Below, one piece after another: positions 46,544 through 57,639 of a DNA stretch of 64,000 nucleotides. Source of the stretch: Rhabdophis nuchalis (taxonomy: Eukaryota; Chordata; Lepidosauria; Squamata; Natricidae); NCBI GenBank assembly GCA_039707465.1, contig CM077647.1, positions 117,430,610-117,494,609 of the forward strand, given 5' to 3'. Position 1 is the stretch's first letter; the number at the start of each line of letters is the position of its first letter. The translations under genes were made by a program, and so were the position numbers. The notes under the pieces were generated by a model that was given only the letters and a program-made list of their open reading frames with translations, had not been told where the DNA came from and did not search any database.

Positions 46544-46752
46544 CAGTGCTAGTCAACCTGGTCCCTACCGCCCACTAGTGGGCGTTCCAGCTTTCATGGT
46601 GGGTGGTAGGGGTTTTGTCAGATACTGAAGCACTTTTCTTTTTTTAATTTAATTGACTTTCCTATTTTATAAATCACCATTACTGTGGAAATTTTTACTA
46701 CTAACAGAGATACAAAAGTGGGTGGTGGGTATAAAAAGGTTGACTACCCATG
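46544..46752. mobile_element. hAT-type MITE
   Basis: CAGTGCTAGTCAACCTGGT at the left faces AAAAAGGTTGACTACCCATG at the right. CCCTAATA (46536-46543) and CCCAAATA (46753-46760) match at 7 of 8. 209 bp. Confidence 0.75.
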
Positions 46753-48076
46753 CCCAAATAAACTGGTCTCACTGGGGAAAAAACACTTTTAAGCTGAGAG
46801 GTGTTTTGGGAACTGGGAGTTTCAGGCATCCTCCTCCTGATCACTAGCATGCCTCTATCATTTTGCTCATCTTGTTCAGCAGCACTTTGTGTGCTTTTAC
46901 AGATGATTTCTTCCACTTTCTGTGTTTTGGGGAAAAAAAACTTTTCCAAAAGGTAAGGAGAGCAGTATTTTATTATATTTAATTTGATAACATTCTGGTA
47001 GCATTATTCCAGTTCCATCAACATTCTAAAACAGAATCCAGAGTATACCTACTTTGTGGCATCTGGAAAATAATATTCTAGCTCAGCGTCTAGCCATTGA
47101 TCAAAACAAATATCTATCTAGTTCAGCAACTTTTATTTGATAGCTTCCTTATATTTGTCACTTCTGTTCACTTCTTTTATTGTATAGTTAGAAATGACTA
47201 TCTAGCAACTAGTCAATTTCAGTTATCCCTGTCTATTGAGCAAGGTAATTGCAGAATTTGCCTCCCTCTTCTTTGGAACCATTTCTGCCTTGATGTTTTC
47301 CCATATTTTACTATTTTGCCTTTAAATAAATAAATAAATAAAACCTTGGTAAATGCTTCAGTGGGAAATGGGAGGGGGAAGGTGGTGGTGGTGGGAGGCT
47401 AATCCATTCCTGCTGAGGTGATTGATAACATGTTTATCCCACTGGATTGTGGTGTGTTGAAATCACTACAAAACCAGAGTAGAATATAAGTGCTTTTTGG
47501 CAATGACTTGGAAAGAAACAGTACAAGCAGTAGAAAATTGTCAATTGGGAGGTGTGGGAGAAGGAAATTTTATGCTTGTACTGTTTTCCCCAACTCAAGG
47601 AAGAGTAGTAGGATTTTGGTTAATAATGGAAAATACTCAAGAGGGACTATGTTAATACTATGTATAAGGCACTTGCTGCCCATCTTGCCTAGAAGCGATT
47701 TGAGGTAGCTTACAGTCAATTAAAAAAAACAAACCAAAACTTTAAAACAAATATTAAGAGTTGAAAAAGATGGGAAGGAAGGGAGCAAGATGAACACGGG
47801 GAATATGTGAGGTTTTATCTTAGTCCATTAATCACTTCTAGAATGACAAGACCTTATTAAGACCATATAGATCAAGATGTTAAGGCCATTTCAGAAATTC
47901 AAGAATCCACATGGATCTCACCTGAGGGGGGACATGATGTTCCGGAAGGCAGGAAACACCGGAAAAGGCTCTTCTTTTGAACTCCATCAGTTGGAATTTC
48001 TTGACTATGAGGTCCGCAGCCTGCTTTTTCTGCTGGCATGGATAGATTTGTATGTGTGTATCTGTATCTGTATGTA
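46753..48076. other. Intergenic DNA
   Basis: A (AAAT)n run at about 47324-47342. About 47670-47720 (GATTTGAGGTAGCTTACAGT) may be an old L3 3' end. No gene. Confidence 0.4.

Positions 48077-48146
<70 letters not shown>
48077..48146. repeat. (TATC)n microsatellite, about 17 units
   Basis: Uninterrupted; the complement of the GATA array at 8479. Confidence 0.97.
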
Positions 48147-48404
48147 ATCATTATTAATTTTATTGTTATATAAAAATGTGTATGCTAATATTCCCATCTC
48201 TTATTTCTACCTCTATTCTAACTTTTAGGCCTGTCAGTTCACCATTATATTAAAAGACTTTTCCTTTCTATCCATCATCTCTTGCCCATTTTAATGCTTC
48301 AATTCTTATTTGTTTTTTGGATTACCTGCTATACTTATCTCTTGGATCTTTGTCTCTATCATTTTCTACTATTCAGTCAATATATTTCTCCCATCTCTCC
48401 AGAG

Positions 48405-48570
48405 GCAGTATTCTGCCGGTTTATCCCAATTCGGGTGAACCGGGAGTGGCGGCAGTAGGAGGCTCCACCCACTCCCCCAAATGTCATCATGGACGCTCTG
48501 CACATGTGCAGAAGTGCTGCAAGTGAAGTAAACATGAACATGTGCGTACGTTCCTGGTTCCAAACCAGTA
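48405..48570. mobile_element. Possible MITE remnant
   Basis: CTGCCGGTTTATCCCAATTC, GGTGAACCGGGAGTGGCGGC and ATGGACGCTCTGCACATGTG: a CpG-decayed GC-rich island in AT-rich DNA, of the same style as the hAT MITEs here. Ends not found. Confidence 0.3.
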
Positions 48571-49019
48571 ATTATTATTTAACAAATAGTTCAAAGAGTC
48601 TCTTTCCTAGATGCTTTTTTCCTTTTAGTGTTAGATTTTTAAGTAGCAAAAGAATAATCTCACCCGGTTCTGATCACTATTCATTTACACCACTCCTGCA
48701 CTTTCTTTGTTGCCTCAGTTATCCCAGCTTCATGGAAGCCATGATGGCTACCTTTGTGACTCTCCGGAACCTGCAGGGTGCCCATCTTTCCTTCACCCCC
48801 CCCCCCACTCCCCCTTACAGGGTGGCTTTAGCTCTTTTTGGAGCCCTCCAACAGGGAAAACTCTGCGCAGGAGCATGAAGATCTGCTCCTCACATCCAAT
48901 CTTGCTGCAACATCAATTGGAAGTCCACATCTGTTCATGATGGGCCAATCTTATTGAGGTGAGGCAGTTCTTCAGATGACATGGGTCATTCTATGAAGGA
49001 CTTTAAGTGTAAAAACCAA

Positions 49020-49930
49020 CATCATTTATTTATTTTATTTATTTTATTTTATTAAATTTATACCCCACCCTTCTCCTTGTTAGGATGAATTGGACCCCGA
49101 AGAAAACTGGGAACTGGGGCACTCACAGTACAGTAGTTAACATGTTCCTCCTTAGAGGTACCAAGAATTGTCTGTCTAGTTGCATTTTGCATCACCTGCA
49201 GTTTCCAAATATTCTTCATGGGTAGTCTCATGTGGAGTGCATTGCAATAGTCCAAGCATGAGAAGACCAGGACTTAAGTGACTAAGCACTGATACTCCTG
49301 TTCCAGGAAAAGGCACTGCACAAAGTTGCACATAACTGGTGCACCACACAAAGTTGCACAAAAATTCTTCTAGCCACGATTGCCAACTGCTCCTTGAACA
49401 GTTATCAGTCCGGGAGAATCCCCAGGTTATACACCAGGTTTGTGGGGCAGTGCAGCTGCATTTAGAACAATGTAAACCACATCTAGATGTTAAAAGTCCT
49501 ATTTCCCACAGCTGTACAACCCCAAAGCAACATGATCTTACCAGGATGCAGCCAAAGCCTACTGTCCTCCATCCAAACCTCCACAGTCTCCAGGGTTAGG
49601 ATTACCCCAAGGGGGCAGCAATAACATCACTTAGGTCACCAGGGATGGAGGTATAAATTTGAGTATCATCAATGTACTCATAGTATCTCATCCGATGATG
49701 GCAGATCTCCCATCGACTTCATGTAGATGTTAAAAAAGAACAGAGAGAGTACCAACACTGCAAAGGACTGGACATGGACTGTGCTGCCCAGCCATGATTG
49801 CAGCTGACTCCAAAGGATACCTTGGTTAATGATATTAAAAGCCGCTAAGAGGTTGAGAGCAAAGATGGATCCCACACTCACCAGAAATCATCATGTGACC
49901 AGTGCTGTTTCTGTTACATATTGAGGTCTG
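49020..49930 (-). mobile_element. Old CR1/L3 LINE fragment, - strand
   Basis: The - strand retains MDYCNALHMRLPMKNIWKLQ (compare LDYCNALYMGLPLRCTRKLQ in the intact copy), FNIYMKSMGDLP (compare FNTYMKPLGEII) and LAAFNIINQGILWSQL (compare LSAAFDTIDHGILLHRL). A TTTA-rich tail marks the 3' end at about 49025. Highly diverged. Confidence 0.75.
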
Positions 49931-50339
49931 AAACATGATTGGAAAGGGTCCAAATAATATATACTTTGATTAGCCACGTTATTTTTGCTTCTGCATCATG
50001 TGCACAGAAACATCTATTATCAAGGAAAGAAAATGAACCTGCCATTATGCTGACACCAAGTAGGCACTGCTTTGTGATCTTACTTCAGAAAGATGCTTTG
50101 CTCATATCTCCGACACAGCACCAAACCTCTTTAAAGATATGCCCAACCCTAGTTAATGTTATGCCACAAGATAACAAGCATAAGAACTATAACAACAACC
50201 AACAAAAGGTGCACATGAACACTTTTATCATGCACGGAGAGAAAAAATCTTCCGGTGATGATCCTGTCAATAAAAGTAGGGAGAAAATTCTATATAGTAA
50301 TTGGATTCTTGTATGAGAACTTCTCTTACCTTGACTCAT
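49931..50339. other. Intergenic DNA
   Basis: Possibly a further decayed part of the CR1 at 50340; no firm similarity. Confidence 0.3.
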
Positions 50340-51335
50340 TTCTGTAGCGGTGTTAAGGTGACATCTTTATTAGATTGTAATTTTTCAGAGAAAAATGGTT
50401 ATCCACCAGATAAAAAAGTACCACTTTACATTACTAATGAGAAAAGATGGCAAGGAAGTGATGGGCAGCAAAGAAAAAGCAGAGCTGCTTAATTCATTCT
50501 TTGCATCTATCATCCAAATGGAAAAAATAGCCCAGCCTGCCAAAAACAGAACCTTAAAAGACAGACTAATTAAAATAGGCAAGAAAATGGAACACCTGTC
50601 CATCCTAGATGGATTCAAATCACCAGGACCAGATGGATTACACCCCAAGGTTCTGAAGAAACTAGCAGATGTGATTTCAGAACCACTGGATCATTTCTTT
50701 CAAAGATCCTGTAGCACTGGGGAACTACCAGAGGACTGGAAAAGTTCCCATCTTCAAAAAGAGGGAAAAACAAATCCAGGAAACTACAGATCTATCAGCC
50801 TGACATCAAAACCTGGAAAGATTCTGGAAAAGCAACAAATCTCTGAACAGATAAAGACAAACAACGTCATAATTAAAAGCCAACATGGGTTTATCAAAAA
50901 CAGATTACACAAGACAAAGTTTATTGCATTCTTTGACAAAGTGACAAAATCAGTGGATCAGTGAAATGCTATGGACATAGTATTCTTAGATTTCAGTAAA
51001 AGCATTTGACAAAGTAGACCACAACCTAAAAGAAACAATGAATGGAAACTCATCACAACTTAGAACTAAGGAGAAAATTCCTGATAATGAGAACAATTAA
51101 CCATTGGAATAGCTTGCCTATAGAAGCTGTAGATCAGCAGGAGAATTCTGGGAGTTGAAGTCCACAAGTCTTAAAGTTGCCAAGTTTGGGAACCCCTGCT
51201 GTAGATGCTCAATTACTGGAGGTTTTAAAGAAGAGATTGGACAGCCGTTTGACCAGTATGATATAGGGACTCCTGCTTGAGCAAGGGATTGACCAGAAAA
51301 CTTTCAAAATTCCTTACAACTGTTATTCTATGAAC
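50340..51335 (+). mobile_element. CR1 LINE with internal deletion, + strand
   Basis: The frame 50395-50964 shows the classical CR1 series: KAELLNSFFASIIQ, SILDGFKSPGPDGLHPKVLK, ADVISEPLDHFFQRSCSTGE, LPEDWKSSHLQKEGKTNPGN, YRSISLTSKPGKILEKQQIS and QHGFIKNRLHKTKFIAFFDK. DFSK.FDKVDHN follows in another frame near 50985. It then jumps to the CR1 3' UTR (GGAGGTTTTAAAGAAGAGAT, TTCTATGA at 51328). Hence most RT motifs are missing. A 64-bp MITE sits at 51135. Confidence 0.85.
51135..51198. mobile_element. 64-bp MITE with perfect 8-bp duplication
   Basis: CAGCAGGAGAATTCTGGGAG to TTTGGGAACCCCTG, flanked by CTGTAGAT at 51127-51134 and 51199-51206. It interrupts the CR1 3' UTR. A related fragment is at 3346. 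Confidence 0.85.
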
Positions 51336-51956
51336 ACATGAAGCTTGATGTTAACAGAAAACCCTACATTTGATTTGGTAACATGATCTCTTAAAAATAG
51401 ATTTAATATATTCATGATACTGTACATTCACTTTAGAATCAATAGTAAAAATGGCAGCTTCTATATCCATTTGAAAACTAGCCCAGCATAAAGCATATTG
51501 TAATAATGTCTAGTTTATTAATTATTTTGTCAGGCTATTCCTATCTCGAAATAGCTGGTGCTGTATATTTCCACTGATAATGATGGATTTAGGAGCTTGT
51601 CTAACTTCACCTGTTCCCTGTGTCATCATGTTAGCTTCTTTTCCTTCTTGTTATATAAATTAACATACATTAATTTCAGTATTAATATTGTTTTAATGTT
51701 TTACATGTTGTCTTCATGATTACAAGTTGCCTACACACCCTTCTAGCCAAGAGGGGCAGCATATAAATTTTATAAAAAAATAAATAAATCCGCATACTCA
51801 GGCTGTGAAACTTTATAATCATTGTCAAATCATGGAAAAGTATGACAATTTTTCTTGAAACATCCCACATTTACATACTGGTCTTAAGTGCTTTTGCATA
51901 AAAAAGGGGAGTTGCATGAAAAATATCAGAAATGACACATTTGTAAAGGATGATTA
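51336..51956. other. Intergenic DNA with an L3 3'-end fragment
   Basis: About 51710-51790 (GAGGGGCAGCATATAAATTT then AATAAATAAAT) resembles the 3' end of an L3 element on +. Otherwise nothing. Confidence 0.45.
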
Positions 51957-52897
51957 CCGTATTTTTCGGAGTATAAGATGTACCTTTTTTCCTTTAAAAA
52001 GAGGTTGAAAATCTGTGTGCGTCTTATACATCGAATACAGCAATTTTTTTGCCTCCTGAAGCCCCGCCCCTTCACCAAAATGGCTGTGCATACCCTTATG
52101 GAGGCCATGCATACCCTTTGCAGAGAGCTCCTAGGGGCTGGGGAGGGCAGAAATGAGCAAAACTGGGCTTTTTTTGCCCCCCCCCCCCGCAGCACTCTTT
52201 AAGCCTCCATTAGGCTATGCGTGCAAATTTTTTGACCAAAAAAACGGCCGGTTTTTGTGAAAAACGGACTGGTTTTTTGCTCATTTTGCCCCCCCCCCCG
52301 GAGCACTCTGGAAGCCCCCCCAAGCTATTCATGCCTTTTATTTGGGGGGGAAAGGGCCCTTTTTTGCAAAAAATGGGCCTTTGGGGAGATTTGCAGAGTG
52401 CAAAAACTTCTTTTTTCCTTTCAGAAGGCTGTTTAGAATGCTGATGAGAATTACATTGATCAAATGCTGTGCCAGCAGAAACAAAGATTTAGGTGCTACA
52501 GGTTGTCAGCTATTTCCTTCTCCAGCATATGGGTAAATACACCTGGAAATATCTACCTACCTACCCTCTCTTTCTCCCTATCTATCTACTGTATTTCTTT
52601 CTCTATCCCTCTACCTACCAATCTACCTATTCTCTCTCCCTATCTACTGTATTTCTCTCTCTATCCCTCTACCTACCTACCTATCTACACTCTCCCTACC
52701 TACTGTATTTCTATTTCTCTCCCTTTATCTACCTACTTACCTAACTACTCTCTCTCTCTCTCTACCTACCTACTGTATTTCTCTCTTTCTGTCCCTCTTT
52801 ATCCCTCTACCTACCTACCTAATTTTTTTAAAAATTGCCTCTTCAAAACCTGGGTGCATCTTATACTCCGGTGCGCCTTATACTCTGAAAAATACGC
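51957..52897. mobile_element. CCGTATTTTT-family DNA element, copy B (intact layout)
   Basis: It starts CCGTATTTTTCGGAGTATAA and ends CTTATACTCTGAAAAATACG, inverted copies flanked by TA. The interior has GC/homopolymer blocks (AAAACGGCC, C-runs), GAGAATTACATTGATCAAAT, and a CTAC/CTCT-rich stretch (52555-52820). No protein coded. It is the uninterrupted counterpart of copy C. TA duplications suit a Tc1/mariner-like enzyme, but the family is not identified here. Confidence 0.8.
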
Positions 52898-55019
52898 TAC
52901 TTTCCATGTGTTCTGTAAGATTTGATTTTATATTTGTAAAAGGGGACAAATATTTACTTTCCTTCTCACCTGAAAGTTTTGCAAGAATAATACAATGTGA
53001 CTAAGTTTGCACATTAGTCTATTAAAATTGCAATAGGTTGCAGATGTATTTTAAATACCAACTATATTTCCCTCTTTTTTCTTGGGTTAGCTACCTTGCC
53101 TGATGAAAATTCCAGAAACTTTTTATATAGGCAATATTTAAATTTTCTATTCAGAATTCCAATTATACTGACTGGTATAATTGTTTTAAAATATTTTAAT
53201 ATGAATTTAGAGTAATTTTGATAAAGATATTGCTCTTTTGTGATGAGCATAAATGCAATATGCAAATAGATAAACTATGAAGTAGCAGAAGAATTTAAGT
53301 TTGCATACAATGAAATATATTCAAATGTTGGAACAAAGGGACATTTCTTCTGGCAAAATAAAATTTTGCAGAAACAATGTACAAGAGAATACTATATCAT
53401 ACTTTTTATATTTAAGGTGGTAAAATAGCTATTAACCAAATTATGATCAATTGTGAATCTTGTCAAGATCAATCTGATTAAAAATAATGAGCACGACATT
53501 TAAACTAAAGGTAAGTGTGTTTATAAGTTTCTTCTCCAGAAAGCAAAAGTACACTCTGAGCAGAAGTTTTAGAACAATATTAGAAATCAGACTGGAAGGC
53601 AGCATAAATTTCAAAGAAAATTTGCAAAAAACCCCTATCGGAATTCATTATTTTACATGCTTTTAATAACCAAATGGACTTTTTTCTGTAGTTTCCAAAA
53701 CTCATCACTGTAAAATTGAATGAGTTGGATATCATACTATTTGGGGAGGGGGGGGGGGAATACTGTATTACATGTACAAATTTTTATGCCACTTTATTCA
53801 CTTGTGCCTTTCACTTTTAACGTTGTGCCAATAGTTACTGAAAGTGTGTGTGTGTGCATACGTACACACACACACACACACATCCAGCTTTATAGATGAC
53901 TAAAATTTTATCATCACAGTTCTATCTTGCTTGAAGAAATAGAGGAGACAATAAGGATCTGGTCTCAAGCAAATACTCACATTGCATTTCAACCGGAAAG
54001 GAAAGGGAACTGAAAGTTGGGTGTTTTTATAAAGGCTTTGCAATATACTTTGCAAAGGCTTCTTTCCAAATGTACATTACCTTGACAAGAAGATATAGGA
54101 CCTGTAGGGATCTAATGCAATCTAAGTAGACGACTGACTAGGGGAAATTGAATGGAAAATAGAAATAATATATCACCTTATTACACATAAGTATTTCAGG
54201 CCTGATGTCAAATTCTCAAACATCTTGCTTGATTTCCGAGCCTTAATATTGCATTGAAATAATTGTTAATCACATGCAGAGCTGATCTAGTTTCCACTCA
54301 AATATTGTTGCTGCTGTTATTTTAAATAAGCTTAAATATAGCTTCCTGGAAGAACTACATTTAATCAGAATTTCTTCTACTCAGAAGATCAGAAATTTAA
54401 TTTTATACAAGACGACAATGATGTACATCTATTGTTTCAGAGTTTAACATCAGTACTCTATACAATGAAAAAGAGGAATATGTATTGTAGTTCAGTTTAC
54501 TTCTGACGAGATGCAGAGAGCATGTTGGTGGAAGATGTAAAAGCTTATTTGCCTAAATTCCTTATTCAAACCTTGAGAATGACATATACATGTTAAATTC
54601 AACATGCTAAGTGCTATGTTGGTTGTAGCTCTTTATGACTGTTTTCAATATTTGTTCAATGTGTGCACTTTGTGGCGCTATGTTCATTAGATATAGACTT
54701 TGAATGATGCTCTACCTGCCTTTCAAATTTGTGCATTATCTTTGGACATCATGCCTTACAATGATAGAAATAATAATCAACAGCACAAATTCCCTCTGCA
54801 ATGTTTTTCAAAACATTAAGTAGTTTTTTTATATTTGTCACTGGATAAAAATGTTTTACATTTTTTCCATCTCATTGTGCTTTTATTTTCTCACTTTATG
54901 TTCTCAGTGGCAGAATACCTACTTACTTTCCAGGTAAACCATCCATACTGTCTATTATTTAGCTTCAGGGTATGGTTAATTTTCCATTTTTTTAAATATT
55001 GTTTTTGGCTACCCTTGAG
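52898..55019. other. Intergenic AT-rich DNA with a (TG/CA) palindrome
   Basis: No gene or larger repeat recognised in 2.1 kb, apart from the palindrome at 53844-53882 and a G-run at 53742-53758. Confidence 0.45.
53844..53882. repeat. Palindromic alternating GT...CATACGTA...AC tract
   Basis: GTGTGTGTGTGTGCATACGT then (AC)n: the two arms are complementary and every step alternates purine and pyrimidine. Confidence 0.9.
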
Positions 55020-55170
55020 AGATAAGGATGGTCAGGCCAGATTAAATACTTAAATGAAACATCACCATGAAATCCCACAGGATGGTATAAGATCTCCTGC
55101 CTTGTGCAGGGAGTTACACCAGAAGGCCTCCAAAGTTCCTTCCAGCCCTATGACTCTATATGTCTATCTG
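55020..55170 (+). mobile_element. CR1 LINE 3' UTR fragment
   Basis: CCTTGTGCAGGGAGTTACAC, AAAGTTCCTTCCAGCCCTAT and GACTCTATATG correspond to the CR1 end (TTGTGCAGGGGGTTGGACTA..., TTCCAACTCT...TTCTATG). Confidence 0.75.
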
Positions 55171-55349
55171 CAAACTAGACAAGGAGATTAGGAGCAGACC
55201 ATATTTATATAATTGCCAGAAAACTAAACAGCACAATAAAAAAAACCATACAAGATAAATCAGAGAAGCAAAACAAAACAAAACTCAATTATAGTGAATA
55301 TATGAAGCAAATCTTATTCAATAAAAATAATAAATGCAACGCAGTTAAA

Positions 55350-55575
55350 TTGTGAAGTCATTGGTTGTTTGCTTGCAGATGTTTCATTACCCAATTAGCT
55401 AATATCTTTGTGTTACTGTGGGATTTGCTTCTTGTTTGTATAGTTTCCCTTGCTAGTTTTGGTGCGGTGTTGTTTCTCCTTGGTTATTCCTTGATTAGGT
55501 TGTTGTTAACACCCAGATATTACCTAGCTGGGTAATGTCTGCAACAACCAAGCTCAGATAACACCAAACATTCCG
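55350..55575. repeat. Inverted pair of the GGTAATGAAAC dispersed repeat
   Basis: On - at about 55355-55420: GGGTAATGAAACATCTGCAA, GCAAACAACCAATGACTTCA. On + at about 55510-55575: GATATTACCTAGCTGGGTAA then TGTCTGCAACAACCAAGCTC. Same family as 61511-61640. Confidence 0.55.
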
Positions 55576-55604
55576 TATGCAGCTATAAAGCATAAGATAT
55601 ACAA

Positions 55605-56285
55605 ACAGTCCTTAACATATGACTGTAATGAAGCCTTCTCATTACAAACACGTCATGATAGCCATTAAGTGAGACAAGCTTGCTTAATGGCCATTATTCT
55701 CTGCTCTCTTTCACCCTGATGAAGCTGTTAAATGAACATGTGGGTCATTGAGTGGAGTACAGGTCCCCTAAGGCTTAGTACACAGGCCACTTCCTTGGGC
55801 TCTCTAAGGCCTCCCCCCCCCCCCAAGACACCCTGCGTTCTGCTTCTAAACTCAGGCCACAGCAGGTCTTCCTCTTCCACCAGTGGACTGACCTCCACCA
55901 GTGGACTGACCTCCCCTTCCACCAATGGACTGTCCTAGAGCTCTTCCAAAGATGAGTGTATGGGGCTTGGTGAAGTAGGAATCAGATTTAAGGCTGAAAA
56001 GATCTGGTGGTGTAGGAAGGTGGAAAGGCCTGCAGGTGAAGGAAAAATTTTAGGGCCTAATGGAGGAAAGGCCTGTGTGAAGGCTTTCCCCTGTATACGG
56101 AGAACGGCTTGAGTACACTATGTGGAGGCAGCTAAGCAGGGAGGAAGCACTTGGTCATAAAGGCAAATGGCTGTGGGAAGGTTGCAGCAACCTTAACTTC
56201 AGGACTGAGTTGTAAGTAGCTTTTGGGAGTTCGTTATCACTTTGAATAGCTGTTAAGCACCCAGTCATAAATTGAGGACTATTTG
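55605..56285. mobile_element. AGTCCT-family inverted-end repeat
   Basis: Left AGTCCTTAACATATGACTG faces CAGTCATAAATTGAGGACT at the right. The inner parts have CCATTAAGTGAGACAAGCTT and GGTTGCAGCAACCTTAACTT. Inside is a tandem duplication (CCACCAGTGGACTGACCT twice plus a variant, about 55877-55932). Family seen again at 30760, 57150 and 27628. Confidence 0.5.
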
Positions 56286-57149
56286 CAATCAATTTCATAG
56301 ACATGAACAGATTTTAAGTTTTCCTTGGCAAAGATGTATCTACTGGAATGATTCTCATCTAAAGAAACAATTTTGCATGCCATTTTAAGTATACATAATC
56401 AGTCACGGTTTCATCAGGCCCCAAACATATATGGCAATCCCACTAGAATCAAGGCGTCAAACAATAGAATCGAAGAACTGCTTTAGCTACTTATCTTCTG
56501 TGAAGTGGAAAAATATATCATTTAACAGCCAGTGAAAACTCACAAAAACTTCCTCAAGGCCCAAATGACCAAGGTCAAATTATCATATTTTCAACACATT
56601 ATGGGAAGCTCTAGCTCTCTTGAGAATTTTACAATGTTGGGAAATACATGATGATGATCAATTCAAGATGGATGAACTCATTTACAGCAGCAAATGCACC
56701 TCTACGAGATCTAAAGAATCAGGCTGGGAATAGATTATATTCTGTTCTGAGAACAGAGTGTATAGCCTCAGGGACACTGCAGATTACCTTGGGAAAAATC
56801 CATGTACTTGATCACTAAATATTGATACAAACTGGATAGCAGCACATTATCAAAAACATACAAACTAATATGAAGTAACCATAGCAATACAGAAACGAGA
56901 GCTCACCAGCAAAGTGATATACAGTGTAGAATCATTAAGTGATCACTTTGTACGTATCTGCTTTGGTTTTTTAAAGTCAAGGTTCGGCTTTTTTATGACT
57001 GCAAAGGATCTAGTAAATTTTAAAAGATGCCTGATTTTATTGAAGAAAATAAAAACATTAAATTATAAGCAGCAATGAGTTAATAAAATAGAAATATTTT
57101 AGCATTTGTGTTAAAATATAGAATGAAATGTCTGCAATCAACAGGAATT

Positions 57150-57510
57150 CAGATAGTCCTTGTTGACAACCAGCTGAATGAGATGTCCTTGTGAAGGGGT
57201 CTCAGAGTTATTGTCTTAGTGTTCCTGTGGTTACATGATCACATTTGATAACTGGCTTGGATTTATGATGGTTGCAGATCCTACATTCATACGATCACCA
57301 TTTATGGTCGTCATTGCCAGCATCTGACACAAACAATGGGGAAATCAGAATTGGTGGAATGCTGCAACTATTAGGATTTATCTAACAGTAGCTCAGACTG
57401 CTGCAACTGCCACTATGAGTCAGGCACAGTCATATGATGTCATGCTTTAAGACTGTTGCTTAGCAACAGTTGTCCATCCCAATTACCATTGTTAAGCTGT
57501 ACCATAGTTC
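57150..57510. repeat. AGTCCT-family repeat fragment
   Basis: ATAGTCCTTGTTGACAACCA, GGTCGTCATTGCCAGCATCT and TTGCTTAGCAACAGTTGTCC resemble the decayed members of the same family. Confidence 0.4.
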
Positions 57511-57639
57511 AGAATTAAATGATGTGGATGAGGCAGTTTTGTACATCACCAAAGCAGGATTACCTATCAGAAAGTTGCCAAACTGGAATACTAAATCACA
57601 TTGAGAGAGAATTCTGGACCATTTGTAAATGCTGCAGAC

